Positions 51,748 through 59,764 of a stretch of 64,000 nt of DNA are shown piece by piece. The notes below the pieces were generated by a model that was given only the letters and a program-made list of their open reading frames with translations, was not told the DNA's origin and ran no database searches. This stretch comes from Salinimicrobium sp. TH3 (GTDB lineage: Bacteria; Bacteroidota; Bacteroidia; Flavobacteriales; Flavobacteriaceae), in the NCBI RefSeq assembly GCF_026676115.1, contig NZ_JAPONB010000003.1, positions 1 to 64,000 of the forward strand. The letters run 5' to 3'. Positions within the stretch are counted from its first letter, which is position 1. Each line of letters starts with the position of its first letter. Position numbers and translations under genes: made by a program.

Positions 51748-52519
51748 TTTTTGCTTCTTTTATAAAGATATTTGAATTCCTGAGACGAATTTCAAGAAAC
51801 TTAATATATGCTGCTCTAATCTCTTGCGGAGAAAGATCGGTCTCCCTCCATTGTAACCATTCATCGGGTAGACATTCCACGATCTCCCTTATTTTTTCGA
51901 TTTTCAGCAGCTGTTTGATCTGTTCATCTACTTCCTTGAGTTGAGTGGCCTGGGGAAGCAGTACGTGATCTTTTATTAAGCTGAAAGGGCTTTGTGCATG
52001 CTTCTCCAGGTTAGTCCAGGAATGGTGGAAATAAAAGGAAGCTCCATGGTCAATTAGCCAAAGCTCCTGGTGCCACATAAGCATATTTGTGTTCCTGAAG
52101 GTGCGGTCCACATTCGTGATAAAAGCATCCAGCCATACAATTTTGGAGGCAGTTATTTCATCTACAACAGTCACTGCCGGATCAAAATTAATTGCCCCCG
52201 AAAGAAAATGCAGGGCAAGGTTGAGCCCCTTACTGCCCTGAAGCAAATCCTGAATTTCTTCATCCCCTTCTGTACGACCAAAGGCTTCATCAAGATTAGC
52301 GAATACTAGCTCGGGAACTCTTAGCCCAATAGCCCTGGCAATTTCTCCGCCAAGGAATTCGGCTATTAATGCTTTAACTCCATGTCCCGCTCCTCGAAAC
52401 TTTAGGACGTATTTGAAATCATCATCGGCCTCGGCCAGTGCCGGGAGAGAGCCACCCTCTCGTAAAGCGGTGATATAGCGGCAAACGGTGACTGTGCGTA
52501 TATCTATTATTTCTCCCAT
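51725..52519 (-). CDS. HipA-like kinase domain protein
   Basis: This 264-residue protein is a compact HipA-like kinase. The putative catalytic loop is LDAFITNVDRTFRNTNM (D-x4-N-x-D-R-x3-N, about residues 130-146), followed by a metal-binding-type motif LWLIDHGASFYFHH. The N-terminus has a conserved basic ALREGGSLP and the KYVLKFRGAGHG nucleotide loop. No HipB-like antitoxin is adjacent; the partner gene is DUF3037. A toxin, signalling or phosphotransfer role cannot be decided. A TAAATTTG box lies upstream. Confidence 0.8.
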   Translation of the reverse strand: MGEIIDIRTVTVCRYITALREGGSLPALAEADDDFKYVLKFRGAGHGVKALIAEFLGGEIARAIGLRVPELVFANLDEAFGRTEGDEEIQDLLQGSKGLNLALHFLSGAINFDPAVTVVDEITASKIVWLDAFITNVDRTFRNTNMLMWHQELWLIDHGASFYFHHSWTNLEKHAQSPFSLIKDHVLLPQATQLKEVDEQIKQLLKIEKIREIVECLPDEWLQWRETDLSPQEIRAAYIKFLEIRLRNSNIFIKEAKNARQALI

Positions 52520-52528
52520 AGAAGGTTT

Positions 52529-52556
52529 AAAAATGGCATTTTCTGAAGCAAATTTA
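52529..52556 (-). promoter_or_regulatory. -7 box plus dispersed palindrome before the HipA-like gene
   Basis: TAAATTTG (52556-52549, minus strand) is directly followed by AAAAATGGCATTTTC (52529-52543), a copy of the dispersed palindrome, which would cover the transcription start. The ATG is 10 bp further on. Confidence 0.5.
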
Positions 52557-52604
52557 AGATTCTTCGGCAGAGTCCCGGGATTATTCCGGAAATATAAATA
52601 GTTT

Positions 52605-53222
52605 TTACACTTTTTGGGCCTTTAGGTTTACTTCATAAGGAAAAGCAAATTCCTTATGTGAGGCTCCTTCAAGCCAGGCAGAGTGATCCCTGTGGTGAAG
52701 CACCACCGGCATTCGTTGCTTGTTGTTGTGAATCTCGCTCATCAATTCATTCGCCTGGGTGGTGGTGATGCTGTAAGAGCCAATAGACTTGCCGGTTGCA
52801 GGATCCTGCCAGTGAGAATATATTCCGGCGAAGGCAAAAATATCTTCTTCAGATGATGTTATGAGGTACTTTTGCTTGGTTTTTCCTTTTTCGTCCAGCC
52901 ACTGCCACTCATAAAATCCATTAGCGATTACAAGGCATCTATTATCTACCGAATTCCGAAAAGCAGGTTTTTCGTCGAGGGTTTCAATTCTTGCGTTGAG
53001 GGTGGATTTCTTCAGGCTGTCATTTTTTGCCCAGAAGGGGATAAGGCCCCAGTTAAAAAAAAGGATCTCTCCCGGGGCATCATTTGTGATGACAGGATTG
53101 GTTAAAAAGTCGAAGCCATTGATCTCTTCTTGCGGAGTATAAAGCTCCGGTTCGGAGAAAGTAGCTTTAAAAGTTTTTTCGATCTCGGTGATCCTGGAGT
53201 TTAATTTTGTCCGGAAACACAT
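52605..53222 (-). CDS. yedK: SOS response-associated peptidase (SRAP/YedK/HMCES family)
   Basis: This 205-residue protein starts MCFR; Cys2 becomes the N-terminal nucleophile that cross-links to abasic sites in single-stranded DNA. Other family residues are visible: NARIETLDEKPAFRN, NGFYEWQW (Glu) and the final TTQANELMSEIHN...RMPVVL segment with the active-site His. It protects abasic sites during replication. It lies upstream of the HipA-like/DUF3037 pair, with about 85 bp between. Confidence 0.93.
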   Translation of the reverse strand: MCFRTKLNSRITEIEKTFKATFSEPELYTPQEEINGFDFLTNPVITNDAPGEILFFNWGLIPFWAKNDSLKKSTLNARIETLDEKPAFRNSVDNRCLVIANGFYEWQWLDEKGKTKQKYLITSSEEDIFAFAGIYSHWQDPATGKSIGSYSITTTQANELMSEIHNNKQRMPVVLHHRDHSAWLEGASHKEFAFPYEVNLKAQKV

Positions 53223-53555
53223 ATGTTTTTTCTAAAGATAAATTTTCTTCAGAAAAAAGCATTCAAAAATGCCATCCTAAATTGCCTTTTTTGAGAAGTA
53301 TTACCGGTAACTGTAATTTGGCAGGCCCTTTTTCCGTAGTTCTTAAAACTATAAACCTTATTGAGGTTTAAAAAAAAAGGAGAATGTCAAAAAGCCATTT
53401 TCCGTTCACCTAAGATTTCAGGAGTTTTAAGTTCTGGTTCGTTCTGAAAAATTTGTTTAATAAGCTTCAGAACAAATTCAGATTAACGATCAATAGCAAT
53501 TTAGACAGTCTCCATTTCAAATAAAAAAATGTGCTTTTTAAATATTTTTAAGCAC
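53223..53555. repeat. Gene-free region with degenerate dispersed repeats
   Basis: This 333-bp gap holds a partial dispersed palindrome (AAAAATGCCATCC, 53265-53277), a related CAAAAAGCCATTTTC at about 53388, and a degenerate composite hairpin repeat (about 53400-53520: TTCTGAAAAA, CTTCAGAACAAATTCAGATTAACG and the end motif TTTAGACAGTCTCC). I see no credible gene. Confidence 0.55.
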
Positions 53556-53999
53556 TTAGGCCAGTAGCCTTTTCTGTTTTTGTTGTTTCATTACCTTACT
53601 TATGATTTCAAAAATTTCCTTTTTAAGTCGTTTGTACTGTCTGGAAAAGTGAGTGACATCATTAAGGATTTCCTTATGTTCTTTGCGATATACACGGCCC
53701 TCTTTTGGTTCGTCCACGTCGTCAAGCAAGTTTCGAAGCCGGTTAATATGTTCGGAAACCCTTTTTTCCAGAACTTTTAGATCTTTAACCGAAAGATCTA
53801 ACTGGTTTATAAGTTCCTTTACCCGTGTAAAAAGTTGGGATTCAATTATGGGTAAAGTATATTCTTTAAGCATATCTTCAAAAAAGCGATGTTCGTCCTT
53901 AATGAAGCTGAGTTCAGATTTCCACTGTAAGGAGGAGAAATGCATTTCGTCGGGTGTTTTCCACTCGATGTACCTGTAGTTATGGGCTTTATTCTTCAT
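53556..53999 (-). CDS. Coiled-coil protein of unknown function (paralogue A)
   Basis: This 147-residue, charged, largely helical protein has no signal or membrane segment. It shares a layout with the 54020-54451 product: a Trp-containing start (QWKSELSFIKDEHRFFEDML), an EHINRLRNLLDD-type helix, a Y-x2-EH-x2-L segment (YRKEHKEIL) and a KKEIFEIISKVM end. I recognise no named family. It lies 20 bp downstream of the second gene in an operon with a TGACA-N2-TGTCA operator-like site, so a stress role is inferred. Confidence 0.7.
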   Translation of the reverse strand: MKNKAHNYRYIEWKTPDEMHFSSLQWKSELSFIKDEHRFFEDMLKEYTLPIIESQLFTRVKELINQLDLSVKDLKVLEKRVSEHINRLRNLLDDVDEPKEGRVYRKEHKEILNDVTHFSRQYKRLKKEIFEIISKVMKQQKQKRLLA

Positions 54000-54019
54000 G
54001 GCAAAAAAAATTAGACTTG

Positions 54020-54451
54020 TTAATGCTCCTTGCTGGTTCGTCGTAACAGGCGCCCGGTATAGGAAAAAATTTCCATTTTGAATTCTCTGAATTTTTGGGC
54101 AAAATCCAGGATCCTTTGTTCGAGTTTTAAATGTTCATCGTGGTAAAAGACTTCACAGCTTATATCCTCACATTCCAGTATTCCTTCAATGTCATACCGG
54201 TGGTTATGGACTTCCCTGGTAAGCTCCAGGATCTCCTGTTTAAAATTCTGCAGGGCATCATAGAAAAGCTGAAGCCGCTCATATAGGTTTAGTATATTCT
54301 TTTGAAAGATATCTGCACCCAGGTACAGGTTTAAGAAGTTGATTTCTTCATTGAAGTAGGCTAATCTTTCTTTCCACCTGCTGTTTTCTTTTAACAGGCG
54401 ATCTATGTCCTTTTCATTTGCGGAAAAACTTCTGGATGTGTTCCGGCTCAT
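54020..54451 (-). CDS. Coiled-coil protein of unknown function (paralogue B)
   Basis: This 143-residue helical protein resembles paralogue A: WKERLAYFNEEINFLNLYL near residue 26, REVHNHRYDIEGIL, the YHDEHLKLEQRILDFAQKF segment and the KMEIFSYTGRLLRR end. Neither protein has recognisable catalytic motifs. It is the first gene of a two-gene operon. The palindrome 52 bp upstream links it to the neighbouring UspA/Hsp20 group. Confidence 0.7.
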   Translation of the reverse strand: MSRNTSRSFSANEKDIDRLLKENSRWKERLAYFNEEINFLNLYLGADIFQKNILNLYERLQLFYDALQNFKQEILELTREVHNHRYDIEGILECEDISCEVFYHDEHLKLEQRILDFAQKFREFKMEIFSYTGRLLRRTSKEH

Positions 54452-54471
54452 AATCTTCTGTATTTAAGTTA

Positions 54472-54514
54472 TTAAGGTAAGAATAAAAACTGTTCATCAA
54501 ACTGACAAATGTCA
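54472..54514 (-). promoter_or_regulatory. Crp/Fnr-type operator and -7 box of the coiled-coil operon
   Basis: TGACAAATGTCA (54503-54514) is a perfect 5+2+5 palindrome. Its centre is 33 bp from the centre of TACCTTAA (54479-54472, minus strand), an imperfect TAnnTTTG box. The same geometry occurs at 59765-59807 and 60443-60485. Confidence 0.65.
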
Positions 54515-54601
54515 CATAAGAAATTTTTTTTGGGGTGTAAAACAAGAAAAATACCGCATTTTAGAAAACTCATAAAATTTAACTAAAATATTTTTTGGCC
54601 G

Positions 54602-54634
54602 TTGTATTGAGTGTCAAAAAATGATATACATTTG
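54602..54634 (+). promoter_or_regulatory. Promoter of the small lipoprotein gene
   Basis: TTG (54602 or 54607) with a 22- or 17-bp spacer and TACATTTG (54627-54634) fit the -33/-7 model; the ATG at 54665 is 30 bp downstream. The box excludes the longer frame start at 54611. Confidence 0.7.
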
Positions 54635-54664
54635 ACCCCTCAAACAATTAATAATTCATTAAAA

Positions 54665-54892
54665 ATGAAAAAATCCTTTTTGACTTTTGCTGCTATCGCA
54701 TTAGTATTCTCATTTACTTCTTGTAAAGAAACAACTACTGAAACTACTGAAGACACTACAGTAGAAGTGATCGAAACTCCTGAGGCTCCTGTTGAGGTTG
54801 AGGCTGTTGAGACTGAAGAAGTTGTTGTTGATACAACAAGCACTGGCGGTACTGTAGTAGAAGACATTACAAATACTCCTTCTGTAGAATAA
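54665..54892 (+). CDS. Small acidic Thr/Val/Glu-rich lipoprotein
   Basis: The product has 75 residues. A lipoprotein signal peptide (MKKSFLTFAAIALVFSFTSC) ends with the lipidated Cys20. The mature part is low-complexity and rich in Thr, Glu and Val (ETTTETTEDTTVEV, EEVVVDTTSTGG). A strong promoter and a strong terminator enclose the gene. I recognise no domain; an abundant envelope lipoprotein is the likely reading. Confidence 0.75.
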   Translation: MKKSFLTFAAIALVFSFTSCKETTTETTEDTTVEVIETPEAPVEVEAVETEEVVVDTTSTGGTVVEDITNTPSVE

Positions 54893-54936
54893 TTTCAATT
54901 CTTAAGAAATCCGGGCATTTAAAAATGTCCAAACAA

Positions 54937-54967
54937 GAATCCGTGGTGAGAGCCACGGATTTTTTTT
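54937..54967 (+). terminator. Terminator after the small lipoprotein gene
   Basis: GAATCCGTGG, TGAGAG loop, CCACGGATTTTTTTT. It may also serve the convergent beta-CASP gene. Confidence 0.9.
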
Positions 54968-54969
54968 GT

Positions 54970-56343
54970 TTATACTTCTACCGTTATGGTATCTCCCAGG
55001 TGTGGAATCTCGGCATGCCAGCCGTAACGGTCTTTAATTTTAACCCTAAGAACATCTGAAGCTTTTTTCTCGCCGTGGATAAGGAAAATCCGATTCGGGT
55101 TATTGTCCAGGTCAATGAGCCAATCCAGTAATTCATGTTGATCTGCATGGGCAGAAAGGCTGTTAATGTTCTTTACTGCGGCTTTTACCTCATAGTAATT
55201 TCCAAAGATCTTTACATCGGCCACGCCTTCCTGAAGTTGTCTTCCTCTTGTTCCTTCGGCCTGGAAACCGACCAAAAGAATGGTGGTATTGGGGTCTTTA
55301 AGATGAAATCTCAAATAAGTTAAGATCCTGCCTCCAGTGACCATCCCGCTACCCGCTATGACAACCTTGGGTTGAGGATCGTCAATTACTTTCCAGGTGT
55401 CTTTATATTGAGTAATGATCCTGAAGAATCTTTTCATCTTTTTAAATTCTTCAGTATTTAATTTGTGCCAGGACATAAAACTGCTAAAGACTTTAAGCAC
55501 CTCGTTGCCCATGGGACTGTCAATATAAACGGGAATGGTTAGGTCCTTATTCTTTTGATAAAGTAGATAGATCCTGTACATCAATGTTTGGAGACGCTCT
55601 ACTGCAAAACTGGGGATAATTAATGTTCCATTGTTTTCAATGGTATTTGTGATGCAGGAATCAAGGATCTCATCAACGTCTTCCTCGGGATGTATCCTAT
55701 CCCCGTATGTGCTCTCCATAAAAAGGAAATCTGCATGCCCCGGTTTGCGAGGGGCTTCCAGAAGAGTGTCTGACTTTCGGCCGATATCTCCTGAGAAGAC
55801 GAAGATCTTACCGTTAATATCTAATTCAATAAAGGTTGCTCCCAGGATGTGCCCGTTCCTAAGAAAGCGAAATTTGACCTTTTCTGAGGCCTCCATCCAT
55901 TCATCTGTCTTAACAGATTTGAATAATTTAACAGTTTCTTCAACATCTTCTTCGTTATAAAGTGGCAATGCCGGCTCATGGATTGAATAATGTTCTTCAT
56001 TAGCCCTCTTAGCATCCTCCTGCTGAATTTTAGCGCTGTCTGTGAGGATAATTTCGGCTATAGCCAGCGTGGGAGAGGTTCCCAGAATTTCGCGGGTAAA
56101 GCCGCCTTTAACTAATTTTGGCAGGTAACCTGTGTGATCCAGGTGTCCATGAGTGAGAAGTACAAGGTCAATATTTTTCGGTGGAAAGGGAAAAGGTTTC
56201 CAGTTGAGTTCTCTTAATTCCTTGAGTCCCTGAAATAATCCGCAATCAATGAGAATATTCATCCAGGGGGTCTCAAGCAGGAACTTTGACCCTGTGACGG
56301 TACCTGCGGCACCCAGAAAACGAATATTTACTTTTTCAGGCAT
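54970..56343 (-). CDS. MBL-fold beta-CASP ribonuclease-like protein
   Basis: With ATG at 56343 the protein has 457 residues. The metallo-beta-lactamase site is complete (LLTHGHLDHTGYLP near residue 58, and RNGHILGATF), and the beta-CASP motifs follow (PSFAVERLQTLMY, AGSGMVTGGRI, HADQHELLDWL, LIHGE). It resembles the YSH1/CPSF73-like bacterial RNA nucleases. It overlaps the upstream ATP-cone gene by 8 bp and is last in an operon with three UspA genes, which suggests RNA turnover under stress. Confidence 0.9.
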   Translation of the reverse strand: MPEKVNIRFLGAAGTVTGSKFLLETPWMNILIDCGLFQGLKELRELNWKPFPFPPKNIDLVLLTHGHLDHTGYLPKLVKGGFTREILGTSPTLAIAEIILTDSAKIQQEDAKRANEEHYSIHEPALPLYNEEDVEETVKLFKSVKTDEWMEASEKVKFRFLRNGHILGATFIELDINGKIFVFSGDIGRKSDTLLEAPRKPGHADFLFMESTYGDRIHPEEDVDEILDSCITNTIENNGTLIIPSFAVERLQTLMYRIYLLYQKNKDLTIPVYIDSPMGNEVLKVFSSFMSWHKLNTEEFKKMKRFFRIITQYKDTWKVIDDPQPKVVIAGSGMVTGGRILTYLRFHLKDPNTTILLVGFQAEGTRGRQLQEGVADVKIFGNYYEVKAAVKNINSLSAHADQHELLDWLIDLDNNPNRIFLIHGEKKASDVLRVKIKDRYGWHAEIPHLGDTITVEV

Positions 56344-57181
56344 TTGCTTTTTTACAGGGCACAACCAGTTCTTCCATTTCCCGAAGAATTCTTCTCTTTC
56401 TGTTTTCTTTTACCTCCAGCTGGTCGAGAAAAAAGTTGTCTTTTAATAATTGCCTACACAGCACTACATCTCTGCTTAAGAGAAATTGTTTTTCTCTGGC
56501 AGACAAAAGAGTGGAAACGGTAATGGGGTAAAGTCCTAATTTGTCTATTCTTTCTTTTAAAGCATTCCCTTTAGGATAATCCCAGCTTAAAAGGTGTAAA
56601 CCTACACATTTGCCATAGGTGATAGCATCCTGTGTAAACCTCGTATTTGTAACTACCCAACCCTCATGGCGAAAACCTTCATTTTTGTGCCTATTAAGGT
56701 GAAAGCTTTCCAGATCTATAAACCGGGAGTTGATATACAGAGGAACTTTTACGTCACATTTTTTTCCCTGTTCACTATGGAATTTACATTCCATGAACAT
56801 TTTGAGGTCCTTTTTCTGTGCTACTACATCTACTTCATGACTTACACAAGATCCCTGGAGAGTTTTTCCGACTTCTACTTTATAACCGCTATTCTCAAAA
56901 ATGGCAGCTACAAATTTTTCAAAAGGGAATCCTGTAGGTCCCAGTTCATAGATAGCTTTTTTAAGTTTAAAACGGGAGGCAGTGAGGCCGTCCTGCTTTC
57001 GAAGGAGATCAAAAGCCTGCTTGTATATTTCTTTCGTAGAAATATCGGGATGTAAGTGCCCGCGCAGGCTTTTAAGAATATCTTTGATAACGGGCTCATG
57101 TGCACCGGCTCTTCTTAGGGAAGATGCCACTTTTGACTCCGAAAACTCTGATCTTTCCCCCGAGGCGGTAATAACTTTCAT
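56336..57181 (-). CDS. ATP-cone domain plus restriction-endonuclease-like (PD-(D/E)XK) protein
   Basis: This 281-residue protein joins an N-terminal ATP-cone (about residues 1-88, VITASGERSEFSESKVASSLRRAG) to an Mrr-like nuclease core (about 90-205). The catalytic pattern is visible as HEVDVVAQ, then MECKFH (D, then E-x-K). A Tyr/Phe-rich start (PFEKFVAAIFENSGY) is typical of such folds. The C-terminal 75 residues are helical and basic. ATP-cones sense adenine nucleotides, so a nucleotide-gated nuclease is plausible but not shown. It sits between UspA and beta-CASP genes. Confidence 0.85.
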   Translation of the reverse strand: MKVITASGERSEFSESKVASSLRRAGAHEPVIKDILKSLRGHLHPDISTKEIYKQAFDLLRKQDGLTASRFKLKKAIYELGPTGFPFEKFVAAIFENSGYKVEVGKTLQGSCVSHEVDVVAQKKDLKMFMECKFHSEQGKKCDVKVPLYINSRFIDLESFHLNRHKNEGFRHEGWVVTNTRFTQDAITYGKCVGLHLLSWDYPKGNALKERIDKLGLYPITVSTLLSAREKQFLLSRDVVLCRQLLKDNFFLDQLEVKENRKRRILREMEELVVPCKKANA

Positions 57182-57191
57182 GACGTTTTCT

Positions 57192-58043
57192 TTAATCTGC
57201 CTTTGGAGGCTGGTGGAGTACCAAAACCGGTACTTTTGAATAGTGGGCTAAATTCTTGTATAATGGGTTTAGGAGCAGGTTTTCTAAAAAGGTATGTTTT
57301 TTATTTATAAAGGCGACTAATCCACTTCCCCGGCTTTCTAAAAAAGAATAGATACCCAGAGGTACACTAAGATATTCCAGGGAATGAAACGAGTGTTTTA
57401 CCTCCTCGAGTTTTTCACTAAGTAACTTCCTGTGATGATGTTGAGATTTGTTAAGGCCACCTTCTTCGGCTATGTGGAGAATTCTAATAGCGGCTTTAAA
57501 TTTTTCCGCCAGGGAAATAAGGAAATCCAGGTCGTCGGGAGTCAGTTCAGCTTTAAAGCTGTTGGCAAGAACAATTTCTTTTGGAGGTGCAAAAACCATG
57601 TTAGAAGGAACAGTCAAAACCGGACAATTTTCAATCTCCTCCATGATGTTTAATGTATTTGTCCCATAGATAACTTCCTTGGCCCCGGTATGGCCCTGGC
57701 TTCCTATAATGATCAACTCAATTTTTCTTTTTCGTAATTCTTTTGAAATGGCATCTGTAAGAAGTAAATTGTGTGCCGCTATTTCAAATGAATGGTCTTT
57801 TCCTGCATTGATTTTTAATTCTTCGACTACCTTATTAAGCTTAATATCTGCATCCTGACGGGTTTTTTCAAGTACAGCCTTTCCCGGCGTAGCAGATAAC
57901 TGGCTTTTTTCATGGTAATCGAAAACCTTATATGCATGCATTACAATAAAATCCACTTTTTCTTCCAGGTACATATCCAGGGCGTATCTTGCCGCATTAA
58001 AGGAATTGGCAGAAAAATCTGTAGGCAAAAGCACTTTTTTCAT
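57192..58043 (-). CDS. Universal stress protein family (double-domain), copy 1
   Basis: This 283-residue protein has the UspA start KVLLPTDFSANSFNAARYAL and the nucleotide-loop region IIGSQGHTGAKEVIYGTNT (G-x2-G-x9-G-S/T type) near 115-135. A second, degenerate Usp-like domain follows (about 150-280). It lies in a tandem set of three; the start overlaps the stop of copy 2 (TAATG). Confidence 0.9.
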   Translation of the reverse strand: MKKVLLPTDFSANSFNAARYALDMYLEEKVDFIVMHAYKVFDYHEKSQLSATPGKAVLEKTRQDADIKLNKVVEELKINAGKDHSFEIAAHNLLLTDAISKELRKRKIELIIIGSQGHTGAKEVIYGTNTLNIMEEIENCPVLTVPSNMVFAPPKEIVLANSFKAELTPDDLDFLISLAEKFKAAIRILHIAEEGGLNKSQHHHRKLLSEKLEEVKHSFHSLEYLSVPLGIYSFLESRGSGLVAFINKKHTFLENLLLNPLYKNLAHYSKVPVLVLHQPPKAD

Positions 58044-58888
58044 TATTTCCTTTTTTTAGATGGAATGACCAGGAATGGTACCTTAACATTAAAACCTATT
58101 TCATTGACAACAGGTGTAAATAAAAGATTCTCAAAAAAAGAATGCTTATTATTTATCATCACCAGCAGGTCAACGTCATTTTCTTCCTGAAAGTCATAAA
58201 TAGCCCTGGTGACACTTTTTTCGGATATGCTGTAAAAATGATGACCAATATCTTTAAATGCCCTTCCCAAAGCTTTTTTTCGACTGGTTTGGGTAGGGGT
58301 AAGGTTTACTCCAAAATAGACATGAAGAATATGCACCTTTGAGGAGTGACTCAATGCAATTTCCTTTAAAATATTCAGGAGCTTAGGGATCTCCACTTCA
58401 TAATCTGTGGGGAAAAGTATCTCTTTGGGAGCCTTGTAATCATAATGTGCCGGAATTGCCATTAATGGGCAGCGGGCCTTTTTTATTGCGTGCACCGTAT
58501 GGGTGCCAAAAAGAATTTCTTGAGCTCCAGTAGCTCCTTTCGTTCCCATTACGATAAGATCTATTTCTTTCTTTAAAACCAGCTCTTTAATCTCATCATT
58601 CAAAAGATTGAAGGAGGAAATCTTCTCAAAGTGATGTTTTTCGTTCTTAAAATTTCGCTTGATCCTTCTTAGCACCCTTTCCAGTCCTTCCATGGATTTG
58701 TTTCTGTAGATTTCAGTTAGGGTGGGTTGAGAAGCACTGTAGACCAGGTACTCGTTATCATAAAGCACCGGGGTATAGGTATTGAGCAAATAAAAAGTAC
58801 ACTCCTCCCCATTGAAAAGCTGAACGGCGTATTTCGCTGCATTATACGCATTTTCTGAAAAGTCGGTTGGCAACAGGATCTTTTTCAT
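58043..58888 (-). CDS. Universal stress protein family (double-domain), copy 2
   Basis: This 281-residue protein has the same layout: KILLPTDFSENAYNAAKYAV at the start, the ATP-loop VMGTKGATGAQEILFGTHT near 115-135 and a diverged second domain. The end is basic (VIPSKKRK). It follows copy 3 after 11 bp and is coupled to copy 1. Confidence 0.9.
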   Translation of the reverse strand: MKKILLPTDFSENAYNAAKYAVQLFNGEECTFYLLNTYTPVLYDNEYLVYSASQPTLTEIYRNKSMEGLERVLRRIKRNFKNEKHHFEKISSFNLLNDEIKELVLKKEIDLIVMGTKGATGAQEILFGTHTVHAIKKARCPLMAIPAHYDYKAPKEILFPTDYEVEIPKLLNILKEIALSHSSKVHILHVYFGVNLTPTQTSRKKALGRAFKDIGHHFYSISEKSVTRAIYDFQEENDVDLLVMINNKHSFFENLLFTPVVNEIGFNVKVPFLVIPSKKRK

Positions 58889-58899
58889 GGCCTAAGGAT

Positions 58900-59748
58900 T
58901 TATAAGCGATAAAAATTTTGGAGTACCAAAAAGGGGATTTTTGGGTGGAGCCCTATTTTATCGATTGTTGAGGTATATAAAATGTTTTCAAGATAGCTGT
59001 GGCGGGAATTGACCAGGATAAGCAGATCAATGTGGAGGTTGTCAATCATCTTTTCAATGGCTTGTGTCTTTTCCAATTCCTTTTCATGATGATCATGCAC
59101 CTTTACATCATAAAATTGCTGCAAAATGGCTTCTTTATTATCTCTCTGTCTCAATGTCTCCTCGGCAAAACGTGAAACATACAGCATGTGAATCTCTGAA
59201 CAGAAAGACCGTGCTATTCCACCCACTAATTTAAGTTCGCGACGTTGATAGGGCAGAAGGTAATTTGTAGGAAATAATATCCGGCTGGGATCTGAAAATT
59301 TGTAATTTTCGGGGATACTTAACACAGGACATTGCACATATTTAATGATTTGCAGGGTGTTGCTGCCAAAAGTTAATTTACGGTCATTGGTTGCCCCACG
59401 GGTCGAAGTAATGATAAGATCGGCATTTTCTTTTTCGGCAAGATCATTCACTTCATCTATTAAAAGCCCGAAAGCCGGCACGGGATGAAAGGAATGTTTG
59501 GGATTGGAATACAATTCTTTTATCCGGGAGATAGTGTTCTCCAGCTCCCGGCTACACTTTTCTTTTACGGTTGCTTTATATTCCTCCAGAAAATCCTGGG
59601 TAATTACTCCTTCAAAATTGTAAACTTCATCGGCATAAGCGTGCAGCACATAAAATTCGCTTCTCTCATATTTAAAGAGTTCTGCAGCATATCTTAATGC
59701 ATTAAATGCGTTTTCTGAAAAGTCTGTAGGAATAATTATCTTTCTCAT
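58900..59748 (-). CDS. Universal stress protein family (double-domain), copy 3 (first in operon)
   Basis: This 282-residue protein starts KIIIPTDFSENAFNALRYAA and has the nucleotide loop ITSTRGATNDRKLTFGSNT near 115-135. It is the first gene of the usp-usp-usp-ATPcone-betaCASP operon, whose genes are separated by 11 bp or less or overlap. The TGACA-N2-TGTCA palindrome upstream places it under the same control as hsp20 and the coiled-coil operon. Confidence 0.9.
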   Translation of the reverse strand: MRKIIIPTDFSENAFNALRYAAELFKYERSEFYVLHAYADEVYNFEGVITQDFLEEYKATVKEKCSRELENTISRIKELYSNPKHSFHPVPAFGLLIDEVNDLAEKENADLIITSTRGATNDRKLTFGSNTLQIIKYVQCPVLSIPENYKFSDPSRILFPTNYLLPYQRRELKLVGGIARSFCSEIHMLYVSRFAEETLRQRDNKEAILQQFYDVKVHDHHEKELEKTQAIEKMIDNLHIDLLILVNSRHSYLENILYTSTIDKIGLHPKIPFLVLQNFYRL

Positions 59749-59764
59749 TTCCTGGCGTTTTGAT

